From Undaria pinnatifida (Eukaryota > Sar > Phaeophyceae > Laminariales > Alariaceae), in NCBI GenBank assembly GCA_012845835.1, contig JABAKD010000027.1, positions 9,273,290-9,337,289 on the forward strand: a stretch of 64,000 nucleotides of DNA. Direction: 5' to 3'. How positions within the stretch are numbered: the stretch's first letter is position 1; every line of letters starts with the position of its first letter. The position numbers and the translations under genes are program-made. This document shows, piece after piece, positions 50,231-64,000 of the stretch. The notes under the pieces are model-generated. The model did no database searches, was not told the DNA's origin, and was given only the letters and a program-made list of their open reading frames with translations.

Positions 50231-50629
50231 ATGGATAATGTCTCTACGTTATGGCCAACGACGGTTTCCGGTAATGTAACTCATCGCATCGATCTGGATT
50301 TGAATGCAGTACAGCTCGATATCCAGAAACAACCTTATCCCCTCCCTATTGGGGTGCCGCAAAGCTCCCGCCAATGCGCCAACAACGTTTCTAGCCTGTA
50401 TCGATTAGTTTCGAGAGCAAGTAAAAACGCTCCTACGAGTAGCTTGTATCGATGCTACGTTGTTTTAGCTCAGTTCGTGACGGCAGAGGATCTTGTCAGA
50501 CGAAACAAGGTAGGGAGTGGTATCGAGTAGCGTTTTTTTTAGCTCAGTTTGTGGCAGGAGAAAAATGTTGTGTCAACTCGATTAAGCAAGACAACAAATC
50601 GATGTTATCTTCTTTTTTTTTTGCTCAGT

Positions 50630-63445
<12,816 letters not shown>

Positions 63446-64000
63446 GCATCACATCATCGCAGGAGGGGTGCACAGCAGCCGCCGTGGTCAAAACAGAAAG
63501 CAAGAAGGACCCCAAAGCTCGCAGCGACGGGGGGAAACGGTGACCTTTCTTTGTATGCTCGTACGTGCTCGTCCAATTGGTTGGTCTCGAGTAGGATTTT
63601 GTGAGTCACGTGACTTGGTGGGCTGCTAGTGGATAGCGCCAGACTAGATAACGACCAGATTCACTGCTGCTCCCTTTGGTTCACCAAAGCGCATGATGTT
63701 TTTTTTCATCTCGCCAGGCGCTAGATGATGCTGAAGAGAATCGGCGAAAAATAAACGAATACCTGGTACATACAGCAGTGTCGACAAACACGAAGTACCC
63801 CGGGCAGCTGGGGGGTAGGATGTTTGTCCAAACTTCAAACAATATAAAGAGGTGTACCACGTGCGCGCAGCACGGCAATGCTCGTATCGCTTCACGCTCT
63901 TCCTGCGAGACGCACGTATGCGATAAAAAATCGTTCTCGCCGTTCTTTTGGTCGAAGCATATGGGTCCCGGTTGGTATCATCTGAGGTAGAAGCGATAGA
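63446..64000. other. Upstream flank of the Rab-like gene
   Basis: Contains the 5' UTR and promoter side of the minus-strand GTPase. A second in-frame-unrelated ATG lies 4 bp upstream of the chosen start. TACCTGGTA occurs at 63760-63768. No further exon or TATA-type element can be assigned with confidence. Confidence 0.5.

Overview
The window looks like nuclear DNA of a brown alga (Phaeophyceae, Ectocarpus- or kelp-like). The basis is: GC-rich exons of about 70-1900 bp set in long introns (250 bp to 5.6 kb) full of poly-C/poly-G runs and microsatellites, mostly GT-AG splicing, many short terminal-inverted-repeat elements, and stramenopile-style protein families. Nothing prokaryotic (operon, CRISPR, RBS) is present. 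The species call is an inference from style, not from a marker gene. Three multi-exon genes can be reconstructed with consistent reading phase across every junction. (1) 130-12781, plus strand: the 3' part of a very large ankyrin-repeat protein (nine visible exons, 1885 residues, about 36 ankyrin repeats, poly-Ala insert, Gly/Ser/Arg region, tail of Thr-Pro-Arg repeats). Its 5' end lies outside the window. (2) 17495-32821, minus strand, convergent with it: an ABCG (White/WBC-type) half-transporter of about 826 residues in 15 exons, with every catalytic motif of the ATPase intact; three of its 14 introns appear to start with GC instead of GT. (3) 50630-63445, minus strand: a Rab-like small GTPase of about 228 residues in five exons over 12.8 kb, with non-consensus P-loop and switch II residues. 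Between genes 2 and 3 the sequence is repeat-rich. It holds only weaker coding candidates: a small zinc-ribbon-like ORF (35761-36141, plus), a signal-peptide exon (40436-40651, minus), a Ser/Gly/Arg-rich 362-residue ORF (43750-44838, minus), an ambiguous exon (45536-45833, minus) and a degenerate coding-like stretch (42190-42570, plus). The non-coding space is dominated by recognisable repeat families: three TIR families sharing a CTACGRTAG core, two TA-flanked mariner/pogo-like MITEs, a 430-bp near-perfect foldback inside an ABCG intron, a tRNA-derived SINE family with three copies, a poly-C-associated dispersed repeat, a 1.8-kb degenerate satellite containing a 430-bp GGGTC array, and several large microsatellites. 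The three main genes have no obvious joint pathway. The strongest leads are the intron register of the ankyrin gene, the GC-AG introns of the transporter, the atypical GTPase, and the nested/related small TIR elements.
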